A stretch of 64,000 bases of DNA, from the NCBI RefSeq assembly GCF_014643375.1, contig NZ_BMJJ01000009.1:1-64000 (forward strand), given 5' to 3'. Within the stretch, counting starts at the first letter, position 1. Each line of letters begins with the position of its first letter. The notes beneath the pieces were generated by a model. That model ran no database searches and was not told the origin of the DNA. It saw only the letters and a program-made list of their open reading frames with translations. Shown here in pieces: positions 50,913 to 59,322 of this stretch. Position numbers and translations under genes: made by a program. The DNA comes from Aureimonas glaciei. GTDB taxonomy: Bacteria; Pseudomonadota; Alphaproteobacteria; Rhizobiales; Rhizobiaceae.

Positions 50913-50985
50913 GCCTGTGAAAGGTGCCGGATGCCGCACCGTTGTTAGTCGTAACGGTGGAAGAGGATTTGGTCCGACGGCGTAA

Positions 50986-51432
50986 TCAGTCCTTGCGCAT
51001 CGGGTCCATCTTCAGGCGCCGATTGAGCTCCTCGTTCTCCCGGCGCAGGCGCTCAGCGTCGAGCTCAGCAATCTCGGCTCGCCGCTCGAGCCGGCGCTCT
51101 TCGGCCTCCTCCTGATCCTCGATCCACTTCGCAGCGAGATCGCACAGCCGGTTCATCGCTTGCGTCTGCGCCTTGATCGCGTCCGTCTGATCCTTCTTGG
51201 CGACCGTGATCCCCGTGGCTGCCACCGCGGCGCCGGTCACCTCGCGGGTGAGCGAGCCGATCGCCTCCGCGTCAAAGAAGTCGGTCGCAACTTCCATAGT
51301 GGGGGGCGGCGCCCGTGGCCCTGGTTCCTGCGCCGGCTTCTTCAGGCCCAAGAACACGGCGATTGCGGCGAGCAGGGCAATGATGGCGTTGGCGACCTTG
51401 TCTACTTCCTGCGTCGAAATCCATTCCCACAT
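50986..51432 (-). CDS. Phage membrane coiled-coil protein (spanin-like)
   Basis: 148 residues. N-terminal membrane helix (VANAIIALLAAIAVFLGL) and a long charged coiled coil (EEAEERRLERRAEIAELDAERLRRENEELNRRL). This architecture and its position after the holin genes fit an Rz-type inner-membrane spanin. The middle part (FFDAEAIGSLTREVTGAAVAATG) is of unknown role. Confidence 0.55.
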   Translation of the reverse strand: MWEWISTQEVDKVANAIIALLAAIAVFLGLKKPAQEPGPRAPPPTMEVATDFFDAEAIGSLTREVTGAAVAATGITVAKKDQTDAIKAQTQAMNRLCDLAAKWIEDQEEAEERRLERRAEIAELDAERLRRENEELNRRLKMDPMRKD

Positions 51433-51440
51433 CACCGATC

Positions 51441-51929
51441 TCAATCATGCTCGCGTCGCACATCGGACCATGCGCGGTAGGTGTTGACCAGTTCGATGAT
51501 GACCGGGAGGGACCAAGCGACGACGCCGGACCAGGCACCCTCCGAGTTCACCGCAGCCATGAAAATGCCGAGGCTGAAGCGAGACCAGATCAGCACCCCG
51601 ATCAGCGACGTCGCCGCGCGGATGTGCGGGGAGAATGCGAACCCCTCGAATGTGCCGTTGACCGTCAGCGCGAACAGACGAAGGACGCCGAGGAAGCCAA
51701 GGACGGTCGCCCACGTCGATTCCGACGCGTACTGCGCGAGGTAGACGAAGGAGGCGGACTTCGAGAACATTGCCGTGTCGACCTGGAGGACGATCCACAT
51801 CCCAAAGGCCGGCCAGAGCATCAGCCACTCCGTCCAACGAAACGGCAGATGGTGGATGACCCCTCGGTAGATCCGGAGAATGACGACCTCGTCCGTGTCG
51901 CGCTTCACTCCATACTGGCCGCGGGTCAT
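51441..51929 (-). CDS. Phage-encoded membrane protein
   Basis: 162 residues with four hydrophobic segments (WLMLWPAFGMWIVL, TWATVLGFLGVLRLFALTV, AATSLIGVLIWSRFSLGIFM, AWSGVVAWSLPVIIEL). Similar proteins are found beside endolysins in rhizobial prophages and may be accessory holins. The 3' end overlaps the next gene's start region. Confidence 0.6.
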   Translation of the reverse strand: MTRGQYGVKRDTDEVVILRIYRGVIHHLPFRWTEWLMLWPAFGMWIVLQVDTAMFSKSASFVYLAQYASESTWATVLGFLGVLRLFALTVNGTFEGFAFSPHIRAATSLIGVLIWSRFSLGIFMAAVNSEGAWSGVVAWSLPVIIELVNTYRAWSDVRREHD

Positions 51930-51930
51930 G

Positions 51931-52284
51931 TCACGGCCCTCCAGAGATCCGCGCCATCAGCGCGTCGAAGTCTGGCGAAGCCGGCGCCAGCTTCTCCTCG
52001 ACCACGGCTTTCACCGCCGCGGCGCCGACGGACGGGCTCACCTGGGATTCGGACGAGTGTCCGGCAGCCGCGACAATGTCGTTGTCGATCTTGGCGATCA
52101 GCTCCTTCGCCGGCTGCGGCACCAGGTACTCGACCGCCTTGCCGATTGCGAAGGCCAGCCCGGCGGTGATCTCGATCGGGATGTCGGCGCCGGCATAGAC
52201 GTTAAGAGCCTGGACGATCAGCCAGGCGATCACCATGGTCAGGCCGCCGGCCCATACCTTGCGGTCAGGAACCCACTTCGACAT
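51931..52284 (-). CDS. Holin-like protein
   Basis: 117 residues. Two short hydrophobic segments (WAGGLTMVIAWLIVQALN and IEITAGLAFAIGKAVEYLV) and a hydrophilic C-terminus with SESQVSPSVG. It lies directly behind the endolysin (1-base gap), the usual place for a holin. Confidence 0.65.
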   Translation of the reverse strand: MSKWVPDRKVWAGGLTMVIAWLIVQALNVYAGADIPIEITAGLAFAIGKAVEYLVPQPAKELIAKIDNDIVAAAGHSSESQVSPSVGAAAVKAVVEEKLAPASPDFDALMARISGGP

Positions 52285-52285
52285 G

Positions 52286-53338
52286 TCAGGCCGCCTTTCT
52301 GCGAAGCAGCTCGGCCGCGCCGGCTGCGATCATGGTGAGGATCTGGTCTTCCGTGAATGCCGGCGCGGTGACTGGCGCGGCCGGCTTGTCGACCGGCACG
52401 GGCACTGGGGCGGGCTCAGACACCACAACCGCTTCCGGAACGGCGACCACGACGACAGGCGCCGTCTGCAGCGCGGCCGATAGGGCCGCCACCGTCTTGA
52501 TCCCGGCCCAGCCATCGACCGCCAGGCCGCGCGACTTCTGAAACGCCCGCACCGCAGCCTCTGTCGCCGCGCCGAAGTCGCCGTCGAGCCTGCTGGCGTA
52601 GAACCCGACGTCACGCAGCTGCACCTGCAGTCCCTTCACCGCGTCGCCCTTGTCGCCGCGGCTGAGCGCCACCGGCGAGGCGTCGATCGCCGCGTTGTCG
52701 TTTGCGGCCGCCACCGCGTCCGCCGGCGACCAGGGCGTGTCCTTGATCTTCGACCACTTGGCGAAAGCCGTGGCGAGCTTCAGGTGATAGCGGTTCTTGG
52801 CGTAGCCGGGCCCGTTGTAGCCGCGGGCGAAGCCAGACCAGTCGTGCCGGCGGATGTCGTCGTCGAGCCCGGCCGCGATGATGAAGGCGACCATCGCCTC
52901 GAGGTGCGCCTCGGCATCGTCGAGGAAGGCAAGGACCATCGCCTGCGGTGAAGCGAAGCCGGCCATGGCGAAGTTCTCGCCGAGGATCTGGCCGAGCCCC
53001 CAAGACGACGCCTTCAGTGCCGCCGTCTCGTCGATCGCCATGGCCTGCAGTAGCCGCGGGTAGCTGTCGGCCGGGTATGGTTTCTCGCCCCACTTCGGAT
53101 AGGCGAGCCCTGCCAAGACCGCCTTGTCTCGCGCGGCGACGGAGAGGTTACGGTAGAATACGTGCGGCTCAAACAGCATCTTCGGCCGCCCCTGGCGATC
53201 CCAAGCGCCACCGGACGCCTCGACATCGATGACGGCATGGATCTCGTCCTCGCCGACGCTGATACGCGCGCCGAGCTTCGGCAGGTCAATGTCGTCGAGT
53301 GGCTTCGCGGCTCCCTTGAAGCCTCGGAAGTCTGTCAT
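52286..53338 (-). CDS. Endolysin: N-acetylmuramidase plus peptidoglycan-binding domain
   Basis: 350 residues. The N-terminal catalytic domain (about 25-205, DUF3380 type) has VIDVEASGGAW with the catalytic Glu and KASSWGLGQILGENF. A PG_binding_1 domain follows (about 225-290, SRGDKGDAVKGLQVQLRDVGFY...FGAATEAAVRAFQKSRGL), then a Val/Pro-rich linker and a terminal helix. It would cut peptidoglycan to release phage. A terminator hairpin (53368-53386) lies just before the gene. Confidence 0.88.
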   Translation of the reverse strand: MTDFRGFKGAAKPLDDIDLPKLGARISVGEDEIHAVIDVEASGGAWDRQGRPKMLFEPHVFYRNLSVAARDKAVLAGLAYPKWGEKPYPADSYPRLLQAMAIDETAALKASSWGLGQILGENFAMAGFASPQAMVLAFLDDAEAHLEAMVAFIIAAGLDDDIRRHDWSGFARGYNGPGYAKNRYHLKLATAFAKWSKIKDTPWSPADAVAAANDNAAIDASPVALSRGDKGDAVKGLQVQLRDVGFYASRLDGDFGAATEAAVRAFQKSRGLAVDGWAGIKTVAALSAALQTAPVVVVAVPEAVVVSEPAPVPVPVDKPAAPVTAPAFTEDQILTMIAAGAAELLRRKAA

Positions 53339-53363
53339 GGGGGTGCCTCCTGTGGCAGACATG

Positions 53364-53386
53364 AAAAAGCCCGCTCAGAGCGGGCT
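53364..53386 (-). terminator. Intrinsic terminator on the minus strand
   Basis: Reading leftwards, AGCCCGCTC-TGA-GCGGGCT followed by TTTTTCAT. It terminates transcripts of the tail genes before the endolysin gene, so the lysis genes need their own promoter or read-through. Confidence 0.8.
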
Positions 53387-53568
53387 GGACGAGAAAAGCG
53401 CAGCGAGCCCCGATGATCTCGGGAGGCTCACGCAAGCAGAGACGCGGATAAGGGCCGACCAGTGTGACGGCGTGCCCGCCTACAGCGCCCTGAAGCAGGT
53501 CCAAGGCGGCGGTATCCCGGACTACGCGGCTATCGCCGCCTCAGGCCTGCGACATCCGGAGAATACGC

Positions 53569-53700
53569 ATGGTCAAGCCCGCCCCCGTAGCCCTCTGGCT
53601 CCGGTCCCTCGAAGGACAGACGGTGTTGGTGGTCGTTCTCTTCGGCACTCTGTGCGTCGGGTCGTTGGCTCTATTGGACCCGCGTTCTCTCCCCCTGTGA
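53569..53700 (+). CDS. Tiny membrane protein, 43 aa
   Basis: MVKPAPVALWLRSLEGQTVLVVVLFGTLCVGSLALLD..., one hydrophobic helix. Ribosome binding site CCGGAGAA. Antisense to the tail genes; may be a phage toxin or superinfection factor, but it is small and uncertain. Confidence 0.4.
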   Translation: MVKPAPVALWLRSLEGQTVLVVVLFGTLCVGSLALLDPRSLPL

Positions 53701-53722
53701 CGGGGGCTGAGCACGGCCGCGG

Positions 53723-54094
53723 CTACAGCGTCGCGGCGAATGTCCAGAATTCGTCCAGCGCCGCATCGTCCCAGCCGTAGAGCGAGCCGATCAGCCCGGC
53801 GAGGTCATTGCCCCGCTCGTAGATCGTCGCCCCGCGGATCAGCATCTTGGCGCCGAACTGCGCCTCGCCCGGAAGCTGCTCGATCAGCGCCAGCATGGCG
53901 GCCGGGATGATGCCGGGGCCGACAGCGTCGAGCGCCTCGTCTTCGGTGATGTGACCGCGGATCGCCAGCGCCTGAAAGAACTGACGGTCAGAGACAGGGG
54001 GGAGCGGCGTTATGACGATCGGGTTTGGGACTTCCGGTCCTAGAAAATCGTCCGGCACTTCTTGCTCAATTCCATCCATATACACTGTAATCAT
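53723..54094 (-). CDS. Phage tail-fibre-associated protein
   Basis: 123 residues, acidic (MITVYMDGIEQEVPDDFLGPEVPNPIVITPLPPVSDRQFFQALAIRG...). DRQFFQALA..G.IT..EA is a motif of small proteins encoded after tail fibres, perhaps chaperones. The start overlaps the fibre stop. Confidence 0.6.
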   Translation of the reverse strand: MITVYMDGIEQEVPDDFLGPEVPNPIVITPLPPVSDRQFFQALAIRGHITEDEALDAVGPGIIPAAMLALIEQLPGEAQFGAKMLIRGATIYERGNDLAGLIGSLYGWDDAALDEFWTFAATL

Positions 54095-55197
54095 CAGAAG
54101 CACTCCGCCATGATATTGGTTGAAGGCGTGAACGATGCACCTTCTGAAAGCTGCAGAATTGCATGAGTTGGAGCGCCGCCAGTTCTAGACCAGCCGTTGT
54201 ACAACTCATACGATGATGCGCCACTTGTTGCGAAGCCCGCACTCCATGCCATCATCTTGGCGAGGCCCGACGAGAAAAAGTCTACCCGCGCATCGAAAGT
54301 AGAAAAAAGAACGGCATCGTTCGCCGCGACAAGGCATTTGAAGTAACTCTGAATTAGGTCTCCAGAGCCAGCTACTGCGCTCCCGACATGATAAAAACTT
54401 GCAGCACTGTAGTCTGTAGCGGCAGCTTTATACGTAGCACCGCCATCGTAACTCAGACGCATGAACCCGAATGCTGACAATACGGACGGCTTGGCAACGC
54501 CAGTAACACGAAGGCTTTTCGAACCTGCTGGGATAGGGATGATGACGCCGGAGACATTCGACGCCGGACTATACGGGAACCCAGAGCAAGGCTTCCATCC
54601 GAGGTTTTCCTGCGCGACCAGCGTAGCCCGAGCTTGGGCGGCGTTCGCTGCATTGAGGGCCAACTGCTCCATGAATGTGCTGACATTGACGCCGCCTACC
54701 AGCATCTTCCCCAGGAGGGTGTTATCGATAGCAAGGGTCAGTGCGGAACCAGTCCAGCCGATATTGGTCTTGTTCGCGAACTGCCCCGGCCCTCCGCCCT
54801 GCTGAATTGGAGTAAAGCCGATCGGAGCCGCGGCACCGAGCGTGTTGCGTGCGGCGGCTTGATCCGCATCATCGAGCAGCGACTGGATGAACGGGCTGAC
54901 GCCTTGCAACTGCGCCACGAGCTGCGCCAGACGAGCATTCGCGGTTGTCGCGTCCGCAGCGCCGGATCGTCCGATCGAGATCGCGTAGGCGCCGGTCCCC
55001 GTGGCGCCGGCCCATGGGTAGGCGAGCGTCAACTGGGTCGCGCTGTCGACCGAGAGGATGGGGATCATCAGGCCAAGGCGCGAGAAATCACCGCCGTTTA
55101 CGATGCCGATGTTCCATGCGGTACCAGTACCGGTGACGACGGCGCTTCCGGCCGTCACCGTCGCCGTGCCGTTGGTATAGGGAGGCTGCGCTGCCAT
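54094..55197 (-). CDS. Tail fibre protein
   Basis: 367 residues. N-terminal attachment domain (ATVTAGSAVVTGTGTAW..., typical of tail-associated fibres), helical middle with DDADQAAARNTLGAAA repeats, and a beta-rich C-terminal receptor-binding part. Probably contacts the cell surface. Lower GC in the C-terminal third suggests recombination of the host-range tip. Confidence 0.75.
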   Translation of the reverse strand: MAAQPPYTNGTATVTAGSAVVTGTGTAWNIGIVNGGDFSRLGLMIPILSVDSATQLTLAYPWAGATGTGAYAISIGRSGAADATTANARLAQLVAQLQGVSPFIQSLLDDADQAAARNTLGAAAPIGFTPIQQGGGPGQFANKTNIGWTGSALTLAIDNTLLGKMLVGGVNVSTFMEQLALNAANAAQARATLVAQENLGWKPCSGFPYSPASNVSGVIIPIPAGSKSLRVTGVAKPSVLSAFGFMRLSYDGGATYKAAATDYSAASFYHVGSAVAGSGDLIQSYFKCLVAANDAVLFSTFDARVDFFSSGLAKMMAWSAGFATSGASSYELYNGWSRTGGAPTHAILQLSEGASFTPSTNIMAECF

Positions 55198-55562
55198 TAT
55201 AAAATCCTCTCGATGATGGCGTTGATGGCGAGCGGGGATGCCGCGGCGTCGATGTCGGCTTGTGCCGCCTGGCGCTGTGCCTCGATCGAGGCGATCTCGG
55301 CGGCGGCCTCGCTCGCCTTGGCCAACACCATCGCGGCGAGGTCGCTTTCAGCCAGTCCTCGCTGCTTGGCCTCGGCAGACAGAAGCGGCGATGTCGCAAT
55401 CGCGCCAGCCAGCAGCCGCCCCGCCTCGGCCGCCTTGAGCGCGCGCACCGACGCGGCAGGCGACATCAAGGCCGCGATCCTTGGCAGGAGGAACGCATCC
55501 ACCGCCGCCCTGCCCCGCGCCCGCTCAGCAGTCATGTCACGGCGCAGCGTGACGACGGTCAT
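55197..55562 (-). CDS. Small tail-associated helical protein
   Basis: 121 residues from MTVVTLRRDMTAERARGR (internal ATG). Long alanine-rich helices (AGRLLAGAIATSPLLSAEAKQRGL, AEIASIEAQRQAAQADIDAAA). Its start overlaps the upstream gene. Probable structural role. Confidence 0.55.
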   Translation of the reverse strand: MTVVTLRRDMTAERARGRAAVDAFLLPRIAALMSPAASVRALKAAEAGRLLAGAIATSPLLSAEAKQRGLAESDLAAMVLAKASEAAAEIASIEAQRQAAQADIDAAASPLAINAIIERIL

Positions 55563-55969
55563 CGGGCCGACACCGTGGCTGACCATGGCAGGTAGGGCCA
55601 TTGGTCGATGCGGATCTCGTAGTCCGCCGGCATGTCGCTGACGAGGTCGAGGCGGCCGTCGACGATGGTTTGCAGCGCGCCCTCGATCAGCACATCACAG
55701 GGCCGCGGCAGGCCAGTGATCGTCGCCAGCCGCTTGCCGTCAGCCTTGATTTCGGTGCGGGAAAGATGGATTTGCAGCGCCGGACGGAGCGCTATCTCGC
55801 CCGTCGCCGGCTCGACCCAGATGTCGGCGGCCGTCTTATCGGCCATCCAGGCGTCCGGCACCCGCGTGACGTTGAAGCCAAAGGACCGGACGCGATCGAC
55901 ATAGCTGTCGTCGACCGGCTCGTGCATCATGTTCTGCACGAAGCCCGTTTCGCTGTAGACGAGAAACAT
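55559..55969 (-). CDS. Phage tail protein
   Basis: 136 residues, MFLVYSETGFVQNMMHEPVDDSYVDRVRSFGFNVTRVPDAWM..., beta-rich. Start in TGATG overlap. The DVWVEPATGEIALRPAL segment is of the type found in fibre-hinge proteins. Family uncertain. Confidence 0.6.
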   Translation of the reverse strand: MFLVYSETGFVQNMMHEPVDDSYVDRVRSFGFNVTRVPDAWMADKTAADIWVEPATGEIALRPALQIHLSRTEIKADGKRLATITGLPRPCDVLIEGALQTIVDGRLDLVSDMPADYEIRIDQWPYLPWSATVSAR

Positions 55970-56328
55970 CAGAACTGCCTGTTCTTGAAGATGACATAGC
56001 GGATGCGGTTCATGAGCGCCGGCATGAACAGGAACAGGATGGTCTTCTCCTGATTCACGTAGGAGGTGATCGATGCCGCATCCTCGGCGGAGTACTCCGG
56101 CGACGTCGCATTGCGCATATAGATGAGCGGCATGTAGCCGGGCTCCGGCAGGGGTATCTGCGCCGTGTACGATGTCGACCCCGGCCGCGTGACGATGCCG
56201 GACACAGCCGGGATCAGCCCACCCGCCGCCTCGGAGAAGATCAGGTCGAACTCGCCGGCACTGAGGACATTGATGCCCGGCTTTGAGACACGGAACATGC
56301 CAGGAGCGATGCGGATTCGTTCGGCCAT
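55969..56328 (-). CDS. Phage tail protein
   Basis: 119 residues, MAERIRIAPGMFRVSKPGINVLSAGEFDLIFSEAAGG.... The opening (R..I.PG...VSKPG.NV) recurs in the gene at 56795 (LITPGRVLVSKAGNNA), so the two are distant paralogues that share an attachment motif. Confidence 0.6.
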   Translation of the reverse strand: MAERIRIAPGMFRVSKPGINVLSAGEFDLIFSEAAGGLIPAVSGIVTRPGSTSYTAQIPLPEPGYMPLIYMRNATSPEYSAEDAASITSYVNQEKTILFLFMPALMNRIRYVIFKNRQF

Positions 56329-56798
56329 CAGCGGTCCGCCGGGATGTTGAGCACCGACACCCGGATGGCGACGCGCGAGAACGCCGGGTCGCTGTCTCGG
56401 ACATAGGTGTAGAACAGCTCGACGCTGTCGCCGGCGGGCGCATACTGGACCGTGGCGAAGCGATAGGTGGTGACGCCCCCTTCGACGCCCACCACCGTCA
56501 TCATGCAGATCGGCGGGAACGGCAGCGCCCGGGGAAAGACGAAGCGGGCGTAGCCTTCGGTGAAGTAGCGGGTCACGCCGGAATTGGCCGGAACGCCGGG
56601 ATAGTTCGGCGGCGCGGTGGTCTGCCCGAACGTCCGGGTCTGCATCTCGACCGTCGCCTCGAACAGGATCTGCGCCAGCCTCACGTCCGTGGAAAACAGC
56701 AGCCGCGCGGCGGGGCTGGTGACATCCTGCCCCACGACCGATATCGACGCCCCGAAGCCCAGGCGTGATCTCGCGCCCATCTCGAGCCGGCGGGTCAT
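56328..56798 (-). CDS. Phage tail protein
   Basis: 156 residues, MTRRLEMGARSRLGFGASISVVGQDVTSPAARLLFSTDVRLAQIL, then a strand-rich half with FVFPRALPFPPICMM. Shares the overlap style of its neighbours. No assigned family. Confidence 0.6.
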   Translation of the reverse strand: MTRRLEMGARSRLGFGASISVVGQDVTSPAARLLFSTDVRLAQILFEATVEMQTRTFGQTTAPPNYPGVPANSGVTRYFTEGYARFVFPRALPFPPICMMTVVGVEGGVTTYRFATVQYAPAGDSVELFYTYVRDSDPAFSRVAIRVSVLNIPADR

Positions 56799-57259
56799 AC
56801 CGCATAGACCTGATAGGACCAGGCGCCGGGATAGCGGACGTACCGATCGGGCCCGGTCTCGGCGAGCGAGCGCACCCGCGTCAGGGCATTCAGCGCCGTG
56901 TCGACAACCCAATGGCGCGCGTCAAACAGCGGCCCGTGGACGAATTGGCTACGCGATCCCCAGCCGCCATTGTAGTAGGCGACACTGCGCGTGACGGCGT
57001 AGGTGGTCTGGACCAAATAGTCCCGCACCGCAAAGAAGGCGGGCAGGACAATGACGTGCTGCCCCGATGACAGGGTGCGGTCGGGATTGCCATCGTGGGG
57101 CGGCGCCGGGTCGAGGTAGTACCCGCTCGCCAGCAGTGTTCCCGTGAAGCCCCAGTCGCTATCGAAGATCTTGCCCTCGTCGGGCATGGAGGGGCTGGCA
57201 TTGTTCCCCGCCTTCGACACCAGGACGCGGCCGGGCGTGATGAGCGTGCGAACGGCCAT
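56795..57259 (-). CDS. Phage tail protein
   Basis: 154 residues, MAVRTLITPGRVLVSKAGNNASPSMPDEGKIFDSDWGFTGTLLASG.... Similar opening to the gene at 55969. Probably a structural fibre component. Confidence 0.6.
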   Translation of the reverse strand: MAVRTLITPGRVLVSKAGNNASPSMPDEGKIFDSDWGFTGTLLASGYYLDPAPPHDGNPDRTLSSGQHVIVLPAFFAVRDYLVQTTYAVTRSVAYYNGGWGSRSQFVHGPLFDARHWVVDTALNALTRVRSLAETGPDRYVRYPGAWSYQVYAV

Positions 57260-58035
57260 CAGCTGTTATCGCTCATGGAGATGTAGCCGCCGCCGTTGCC
57301 GTTGATGACCAGCTGGCCATTGGTCGACTGCAGGACGTTGAAGTAGGCGACGTTCAAGCGCACCACTCCGCCCGAAACGATCAGAGGCGCGACTGACGTG
57401 ACCCCGTCAGTGACGATGAACCGGCTGGCGAGGTTGACGATCCGCCCTGTCCCGTCCTGCATCGCGTCCCAATAGGTCCCGGTTTCGACGAAGCCGGTGC
57501 CGGTCGAGGCGCGTGCGAGGATGGCAATGCGCGAACTCACCCCGCCGGGCGCAGCAACTGCCTGAAACCGGATCAGACCGGAAGCGAAGGCCCCGGCGAC
57601 CTCTGCGCTCACGCCAAGGATGGCCTCGGCATTGGCCGAGGTCTGGCCATTGAGAGTGCTCACCTGACCGCTCAGCGACGAGATGGAAGTGGCCTGCCCT
57701 GCATTGACGCCTTCGACCCCATCGATCCGGGCGTTGGCTGTCGTGACCGCGGAGGAAGTGGACGACAGGCCGGACTCTGTCGCTGCTACGCGCGTCGTCA
57801 GCGCCTGCGTCGCTAAGGCATTGCCGGCGACCCCTGCCTCGACGCTCGCCAGCCTTGCCTCCGCCCCGCTGATCCGAGACGCCGCCGCCTCGTCTCGCGA
57901 CACGGATGCGACATCGATCTGAAAGGTGCGAGCGTTGGCCAGGCGGATGGAGTTCATTGCGCCGGCGGTCCCGGCCGCAATGTCAGCCGCCAGCAGATCG
58001 AGGGAGGCGTGACCTCCAGCTTGTCGAGAGCGAAG
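57259..58035 (-). CDS. Tail-tip (gpJ-like) C-terminal fragment
   Basis: The ATG at 57957 gives 232 residues: helical coil (VSRDEAAASRISGAEARLASVEAGV..., repeated SLSGQVSTLNGQTSANAEA) and a beta-rich end (FIVTDGVTSVAPLIVSGGVVRL), as in DUF1983/central-fibre proteins. Coding character extends upstream without a start (LDLLAADIAAGTAGAMNS...) to the boundary at about 58035. So it is the C-terminal remnant of a larger host-specificity protein. Confidence 0.6.
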   Translation of the reverse strand, partial: LRSRQAGGHASLDLLAADIAAGTAGAMNSIRLANARTFQIDVASVSRDEAAASRISGAEARLASVEAGVAGNALATQALTTRVAATESGLSSTSSAVTTANARIDGVEGVNAGQATSISSLSGQVSTLNGQTSANAEAILGVSAEVAGAFASGLIRFQAVAAPGGVSSRIAILARASTGTGFVETGTYWDAMQDGTGRIVNLASRFIVTDGVTSVAPLIVSGGVVRLNVAYFNVLQSTNGQLVINGNGGGYISMSDNS

Positions 58036-58041
58036 CCAGCG

Positions 58042-58074
58042 CTCGACCTCTCTCCGGAACGGGGAGAGGTCGAG
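58042..58074. terminator. Inverted repeat at the hydrolase/prophage junction
   Basis: An 11-bp perfect stem (CTCGACCTCTC / GAGAGGTCGAG) with an eleven-base loop. It lies 10 bases after the hydrolase stop and at the truncated end of the prophage remnant. No T run, so a terminator role is uncertain. Confidence 0.45.
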
Positions 58075-58083
58075 ACATCGAGA

Positions 58084-59064
58084 TCAGCTCCTGAAGAAAG
58101 CCAGCAGATCGGCGTTGATGGCGTCCGGATTGGTCGCAAACATGCCGTGCGGGAAGCCGGGATACGTCTTCAGGATGCCCTTTCTCAGCAGCTTGGACGA
58201 CAGCAGCGCGGTATCGGCGATCGGGACGATCTGATCGTCCTCGCCATGCATCACCAGGACGGGGATCTCGATCTGCTTGAGATCCTCGGTAAAATCGGTT
58301 TCCGAGAACGTCTTGACGCAGTCATAGTGCGCCTTGAGGTCGCCCATCATCGCCTGACGCCACCAGTTGTCGACGATGCCCTGCGAGGTCTTCGCGCCCG
58401 GACGGTTGAAGCCGTAGAACGGGCCGGCGGCGAAATCGCGATAGAACTGCGCGTGGTTGGCGGCCAGACCGGCGCGGATGCCGTCGAACACCTCGATCGG
58501 CAAGCCGCCGGGGTTCTTCGCCGACTTCACCATCACCGGCGGGATCGCGCTCATCAGCACCGCTTTTGATACCAGGCCGTTTCCGCCATGCTTGGCCACG
58601 TAGCGCGTCACTTCGCCGCCGCCGGTGGAGTGGCCGACATGGATCGCATCCTTCAGGCCGAGATGCTTGACCAAGGCCGCGCAATCGTCGGCATAGGTGT
58701 CCATGTCGTTGTTGACAGGCGACGGGCTTGAACGACCGTGGCCGCGACGATCGTAAGCGATGACGCGAAAACCCTGCGACAGGAAGTACAGCATGGTACC
58801 GTCCCAGTCGTCGGCGCTCAGCGGCCAACCGTGGTGGAAGACGATCGGTTGACCTGTACCCCAGTCCTTGAAGAAGATTTCGGTGCCGTCCTTCACGGTG
58901 ATCGTGTTCATGCCGCTCACTCCTTGCTTTTCTGTTGTTTTGGGTGCCGCCTTGGAATCCCTGGCCAAGCCCGGAAGGGCTATGGCCAGCCCGGCAGCAG
59001 CCGCCGAGCCGATGAGGATGTCCCGGCGCGTTGTGCCGCTCTGTTGCCGCTGGTTCTGAGTCAT
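58084..59064 (-). CDS. Tat-exported alpha/beta hydrolase (non-heme chloroperoxidase type)
   Basis: 326 residues. A twin-arginine signal (TTRRDILIGSAAAAGLAIALP) is followed by the hydrolase core: HHGWPLSADDW (oxyanion hole), nucleophile in GHSTGGGE, acid in HGEDDQIVP and catalytic His in PGFPHGM. The family includes esterases and cofactor-free haloperoxidases that work with peroxide. Divergent from a GlxA-type regulator, which probably controls it. Confidence 0.88.
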   Translation of the reverse strand: MTQNQRQQSGTTRRDILIGSAAAAGLAIALPGLARDSKAAPKTTEKQGVSGMNTITVKDGTEIFFKDWGTGQPIVFHHGWPLSADDWDGTMLYFLSQGFRVIAYDRRGHGRSSPSPVNNDMDTYADDCAALVKHLGLKDAIHVGHSTGGGEVTRYVAKHGGNGLVSKAVLMSAIPPVMVKSAKNPGGLPIEVFDGIRAGLAANHAQFYRDFAAGPFYGFNRPGAKTSQGIVDNWWRQAMMGDLKAHYDCVKTFSETDFTEDLKQIEIPVLVMHGEDDQIVPIADTALLSSKLLRKGILKTYPGFPHGMFATNPDAINADLLAFFRS

Positions 59065-59173
59065 GTCCGTAGCTCCGAGACGAGGCCGATGCCTCTTGGA
59101 TTAGGCGCGTGCTGCATCGCCGCAAACAGCCTTTTCAGACATAATTCGAGCCGAAACCGACAAAGACCGCTTA

Positions 59174-59279
59174 TTGTCGACAACAGAAAGTATGCTGTAT
59201 AAATAGCCATTTTTATTGATACCGATACGAAGATGACTAAGTTATATTTTCTATTTACAAATTTCATGCCGGCTGTATA
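59174..59279 (+). promoter_or_regulatory. AT-rich divergent control region with repeats
   Basis: The intergenic region between hydrolase and regulator contains a perfect palindrome TTGTCGACAA (59174-59183) and two direct copies of GCTGTATA (59194-59201, 59272-59279). These are candidate operators for the GlxA-type regulator. Confidence 0.4.
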
Positions 59280-59322
59280 GGTAGTATGTGCTGCTTATTA
59301 CTTCAGGAAAGTGCGCAAGAAG

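Larger units (their letters stand above)
50986..58040 (-). mobile_element. Prophage remnant B (tail tip to lysis)
   Basis: Ten leftward genes in phage order: tail-tip C-terminal fragment, six small tail or fibre genes with TGATG overlaps, tail fibre, then endolysin, holin-like and spanin-like genes. The right end cuts the tail-tip gene (coding continues without a start to about 58035). Head, packaging, tube, tape-measure, integrase and regulatory genes are missing. It is a defective remnant. Confidence 0.8.

Noticed and set aside
50986-58040. Tailocin (phage-tail bacteriocin) locus
   Set aside because: No tube, sheath, baseplate or tape-measure gene is present, and the tail-tip gene is cut.
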